Assembly (NCBI GenBank): GCA_017459485.1
Contig: JAFUCW010000367.1
Location: forward strand, 1-6,094
Reading direction: 5' to 3'
DNA: 6,094 nucleotides
Origin: Eggerthellaceae bacterium
GTDB taxonomy: Bacteria; Actinomycetota; Coriobacteriia; Coriobacteriales; Eggerthellaceae
Part shown: one piece after another, positions 5,808-6,094 of the stretch
Numbering within the stretch: position 1 is the first letter of the stretch
Layout of the letters: every line of letters starts with the position of its first letter
Notes under the pieces: generated by a model
What the model was told of the DNA's origin: nothing
Databases searched by the model: none
The model's input: only the letters and a program-made list of their open reading frames with translations
Position numbers and translations under genes: made by a program

Positions 5808-6094
5808 ATGGCGACTTGCACCAAGAGCATTGACCCTGCCGCCGTGGCCAACGCGGCAGAAAGCGTCCGCTACGAACAGCCCGGGGTCCCCCTCTACGTC
5901 AAGGAAGAGAACGAAACCGGCATAGTCAACCACGACATGCTCATGCACTGGCACGGGGGCGTGGAGCTGATCCACGCGCGGGCAGGCGGCATGCGCTGCT
6001 TTATCAACGACGTCGAGCTGGACCTTCAACCCGGAGATTTCTGCTTCATCAACAGCAACCAAATGCACGTGGCCGACTCGGGCGCCCATGGGGA
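5808..6094 (+). CDS. AraC-type regulator, N-terminal cupin sensor domain (3' end outside window)
   Basis: A 95-codon open frame from ATG 5808 that runs off the right edge with no stop. GAGG (5799-5802) lies 5 nt upstream of the ATG. Residues 43-88 carry the AraC_binding cupin pattern: MLMHWHGGVELIHARAGG (44-61, the H-W-H-x-x-x-E-L metal or sugar-binding strand), the FINDVELDLQPGDFCFIN turn (65-82, with the family's L-x-x-G-D) and SNQMHV (83-88). By family, two C-terminal AraC helix-turn-helix motifs would follow, but they lie outside the window and cannot be confirmed; a plain cupin protein is the alternative. Divergent placement against the membrane protein-sir2 operon makes it a candidate regulator of that operon. 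The ligand is unknown. Confidence 0.8.
   Translation, partial: MATCTKSIDPAAVANAAESVRYEQPGVPLYVKEENETGIVNHDMLMHWHGGVELIHARAGGMRCFINDVELDLQPGDFCFINSNQMHVADSGAHG

Noticed and set aside
5757..6089. 110-codon - strand open frame opposite the araC-type gene
   Set aside because: The + strand encodes a clear AraC-type cupin here, and the - frame has no recognisable features.

Overview
The window looks like bacterial chromosome of moderately high GC (roughly 58-60% by eye), with AT-rich islands confined to two divergent intergenic regions. The proteins and the use of GTG and TTG starts would suit an anaerobic, gut-type actinobacterium of the Coriobacteriia (Eggerthellaceae-like) or a GC-rich Firmicute. 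This is judged from protein flavour only; no marker fixes the taxon. I see no rRNA, tRNA, CRISPR array, insertion sequence or phage structural gene.

Layout from left to right: (1) the 3' two thirds of enolase (eno, +, cut by the left edge), followed by a perfect 11-bp hairpin; (2) a convergent serine O-acetyltransferase (cysE-type, -); (3) a 213-bp divergent intergenic region with a palindrome next to a possible -10; (4) a + strand cassette of a TetR-family regulator, a Y-family translesion DNA polymerase of the UvrX/UmuC-like type (TTG start, clamp-binding motif) and a small YolD-like protein whose gene overlaps the polymerase gene; (5) a convergent - strand pair, a three-helix membrane protein followed by a Sir2-fold protein of the SirTM (class M) type with Gln in place of the catalytic His; the stop codons of the yolD-like and sir2 genes overlap in a single CTAG; (6) a 171-bp AT-rich divergent region with a 7-6-7 palindrome lying on the probable - strand promoter; (7) the start of an AraC-type regulator (+, cut by the right edge).

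How the genes may work together: eno and cysE are housekeeping genes of glycolysis and cysteine synthesis. The TetR-polymerase-YolD cassette looks like a damage-tolerance or mutagenesis module under a one-component ligand-sensing repressor; I found no LexA-like box in front of it. The membrane protein and SirTM genes form a second unit, probably controlled from the divergent AraC promoter region. No macrodomain, GcvH-like or lipoate ligase gene, the usual SirTM partners, lies beside it in this window. The most interesting items are the unusual sirtuin with its membrane-protein partner and the TetR-linked mutagenic polymerase unit.
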